Assembly (NCBI GenBank): GCA_023434855.1
Contig: JAEYSJ010000024.1
Span: 1 to 41,441 of the forward strand
From: Bacillota bacterium
Lineage (GTDB): Bacteria; Bacillota_C; Negativicutes; JAEYSJ01
Reading direction: 5' to 3'
DNA: 41,441 nucleotides
Shown here: in pieces, positions 39,905-41,441 of the stretch
How positions within the stretch are numbered: the first letter of the stretch is position 1
Layout of the letters: each line of letters opens with the position of its first letter
Program-made: the position numbers and the translations under genes
The notes under the pieces: model-generated
What the model was told of the DNA's origin: nothing
Database searches by the model: none
What the model saw: the letters and a program-made list of their open reading frames with translations, nothing else

Positions 39905-40793
39905 GCAGCGTGGTTTGGGTCGTGGATTGGATGCTCTTATTCCTAGTGTTGCCGTAGATGAGAATGATCATTCTTGTGATATTTCCATTAGCAGTATTGT
40001 TCCTAATAAGTTTCAGCCACGCCGGATCTTTGATGAGGAAGCGCTGGAAGAATTATCTCAGTCCATTAAACAATATGGTATTCTCCAGCCAATTGTGGTC
40101 CGCAAATCGTTAACAGGGTATGAACTGGTTGCGGGAGAGCGTCGGTGGCGGGCAGCGCAAAAAGCCGGTCTTTCTAATATTCCGGCAGTTATAAGAGAAT
40201 ATACAGATTCTGAAATGATGGAAATTGCTTTAATAGAAAATTTGCAACGTCAGGATTTGAATGTTATTGAAGAAGCTCTTGCTTTCCGCAAGTTAATGGA
40301 TGAGTTTGGCTTAACTCAGGAAGAAGTTTCGCGCAGAATTGGGCGTAGTCGTTCAATGATTGCTAATATAGTTCGCTTGTTGAATTTACATCCTACGGTT
40401 CAGGAATATGTTTCACGTGGAACATTAGCCATGGGACAGGTGAGACCATTGCTTGCACTCGAACGCCTGGAGACTCAATTAGAGGCTGCTGATATTATTA
40501 TTGCTGAAGATTTATCTTCCCGCGATGTTGAAGAGCTGATCAGGAAATTATCTGCTTCTCCTCGAATACCTAAGCAACAGTCGGTAGTCGCTGAAAAAGA
40601 GATTTTTGTAGTTGAGGCAGAAGATCGTCTGAAATTGATTCTTGGAACGCAGGTTAAAATAAAGCCAGGTAAAATTAAGAGTAAGATTGAAATCGAGTTT
40701 TATTCTGCGGATGACCTTGAACGGATTTTAGAAGTATTATCGGCTCAAAAGTCTGCTGCTGCCACTCGGACTCCGGGGTCGCTAGTAGTATAA
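39897..40793 (+). CDS. parB: Chromosome partitioning protein ParB/Spo0J
   Basis: ParB binds parS sites near the origin, spreads as a CTP-dependent clamp and loads SMC. The 298-residue protein shows the N-terminal RGLGRGLDALIPS, NKFQPRRIFDEEALEELSQSI, the CTP-site GERRWRAAQKAGL, and a helix-turn-helix (TQEEVSRRIGRSRSMIANIVRLL). A GTG at 39891 is also in frame, but the ATG at 39897 follows GAGAGGTG with 7-nt spacing. The gene holds a 15/16 parS (40409-40424) and is followed by a perfect one. Confidence 0.97.
   Translation: MIKQRGLGRGLDALIPSVAVDENDHSCDISISSIVPNKFQPRRIFDEEALEELSQSIKQYGILQPIVVRKSLTGYELVAGERRWRAAQKAGLSNIPAVIREYTDSEMMEIALIENLQRQDLNVIEEALAFRKLMDEFGLTQEEVSRRIGRSRSMIANIVRLLNLHPTVQEYVSRGTLAMGQVRPLLALERLETQLEAADIIIAEDLSSRDVEELIRKLSASPRIPKQQSVVAEKEIFVVEAEDRLKLILGTQVKIKPGKIKSKIEIEFYSADDLERILEVLSAQKSAAATRTPGSLVV
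40409..40424. promoter_or_regulatory. parS site with one mismatch, inside parB
   Basis: TGTTTCACGTGGAACA differs from the consensus TGTTTCACGTGAAACA at one position. Bacillus subtilis also has a parS inside spo0J, so this is likely a real site. Confidence 0.8.
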
Positions 40794-40797
40794 TAGA

Positions 40798-40813
40798 TGT
40801 TTCACGTGAAACA
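40798..40813. promoter_or_regulatory. Perfect parS site after parB
   Basis: TGTTTCACGTGAAACA is an exact 16-bp match to the parS consensus, just after the parB stop codon and before aspA. Confidence 0.95.
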
Positions 40814-40906
40814 TTCCTGGCAAAACGTTTAAGAAATATACAACTCTAACATAATAATTTAAATAACAATACACTGCTGGGAAGCCTGTATAGGAGGGAA
40901 CGCTTA

Positions 40907-41441
40907 ATGCGATGGGAAAAGGATTTATTGGGTGAAAGGCAAGTTTCAGCCGATGCCTACTATGGAATTCATACATTGCGGGCGTCAGAGAATTTTCGAT
41001 TAAGTGGCTATAAAGTAAATGGGAAATTAATTGAGGCAATAGCGCTAATAAAAAAAGCCGCTGCAGAGGTAAATAGTGAATTAGGGTACATATCAACGGA
41101 TATTGCTAAGGCTATAATACAGGCAAGTGATGAAATAATTGATGGACAATGGCGGGAACAGTTTGTAGTTGACGCCTTACAAGGGGGCGCCGGTACATCC
41201 ACACATATGAATGTTAATGAAGTAGTGGCGAATCGGGCAAATGAACTGCTGGGAGGAAGGCCAGGAGATTATCATTTAGTGCATCCCTTGAACCATGTTA
41301 ACTTACATCAATCAACGAATGATGTATACCCAACGGGGTTGCGCATTGCTGCAATCTGGTTATTAAAACCATTAAGTGAGGCCTGTGCGCAATTGCAAGA
41401 AAGCCTTCAGGTTAAGGAAGCGGAATTTGCAGCAGTAATTA
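40907..41441 (+). CDS. aspA: Aspartate ammonia-lyase, 3' end cut by window
   Basis: The first 178 residues of a fumarase/aspartase-superfamily lyase are visible. It starts MRWEKDLLGERQVSADAYYG and continues with GGAGTSTHMNVNEVVANRA and LHQSTNDVYPTGLR, all typical of aspartase, which splits aspartate to fumarate and ammonia. Fumarase C is a close relative, but the DLLGE...VSADAYYGIHTLRASENF start and the STHMNVNEVVANRA wording favour aspartase. AGGAGGGAA lies 6 nt before the ATG. The rest of the gene, including the GSS loop, is outside the window. Confidence 0.9.
   Translation, partial: MRWEKDLLGERQVSADAYYGIHTLRASENFRLSGYKVNGKLIEAIALIKKAAAEVNSELGYISTDIAKAIIQASDEIIDGQWREQFVVDALQGGAGTSTHMNVNEVVANRANELLGGRPGDYHLVHPLNHVNLHQSTNDVYPTGLRIAAIWLLKPLSEACAQLQESLQVKEAEFAAVI

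Overview
The window is a stretch of chromosome around the replication origin of a low-to-moderate GC Firmicute. The gene order dnaA-dnaN-yaaA-recF-DUF721-remB-gyrB on one arm and rpmH-rnpA-yidD-yidC-khpB-mnmE-mnmG-rsmG-noc ... parA-parB on the other is the classic Firmicute origin layout. The BioW route to biotin, a methionine synthase with its activation domain on a separate gene, a molybdenum hydroxylase cluster, c-di-GMP signalling parts and many TTG starts fit an anaerobic Negativicute (Sporomusaceae-like). That placement is inference from gene content; no 16S gene is present.

Layout. 1-2.1 kb: the 3' part of a sensor histidine kinase facing an HD-type (SpoT-like) hydrolase gene. 2.1-3.3 kb: two overlapping ClpP-like genes, one with the Ser/His residues and one without. 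3.5-3.8 kb: a stand-alone structured RNA candidate on the minus strand with its own near-consensus promoter and a 19-bp-stem terminator. 3.9-5.4 kb: a secreted His-rich small protein and a membrane-anchored TPR protein. 5.65-7.2 kb: a c-di-GMP-I (GEMM) riboswitch before a small sensor-domain gene, followed by a PilZ protein. 7.3-12.6 kb: a BirA-type operator and the operon bioB-bioW-bioF-bioD-bioA. 12.7-13.6 kb: a class-A beta-lactamase-fold serine hydrolase. 13.7-17.3 kb: a three-subunit xanthine-dehydrogenase-family enzyme. 17.4-25.0 kb: the leftward dnaA-to-gyrB cluster. 23.2-25.5 kb: a two-part origin with DnaA boxes on both sides of dnaA and a candidate DnaA-trio unwinding element. 25.5-33.6 kb: the rightward rpmH-to-noc cluster. 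33.7-38.6 kb: an ADP-ribosylglycohydrolase, a C26-type amidotransferase-like protein lacking the usual His, and the split B12-dependent methionine synthase. 39.1-40.8 kb: parA-parB. The window ends inside an aspartate ammonia-lyase gene.

How the parts work together. The core is chromosome replication and segregation: DnaA and its boxes, the sliding clamp, RecF, gyrase, ParA/ParB with a perfect parS just after parB and a 15/16 parS inside it, and Noc with a perfect Noc-binding palindrome inside its own gene. Ribosome, tRNA-modification and membrane-insertion genes share the right arm.

The least explained items are the 3.5-3.8 kb RNA, the active/inactive ClpP-like pair, a two-copy family of inverted-repeat elements (21850-22045 and 25978-26128), and a roughly 70-nt hairpin repeat with copies before rpmH and yidC.
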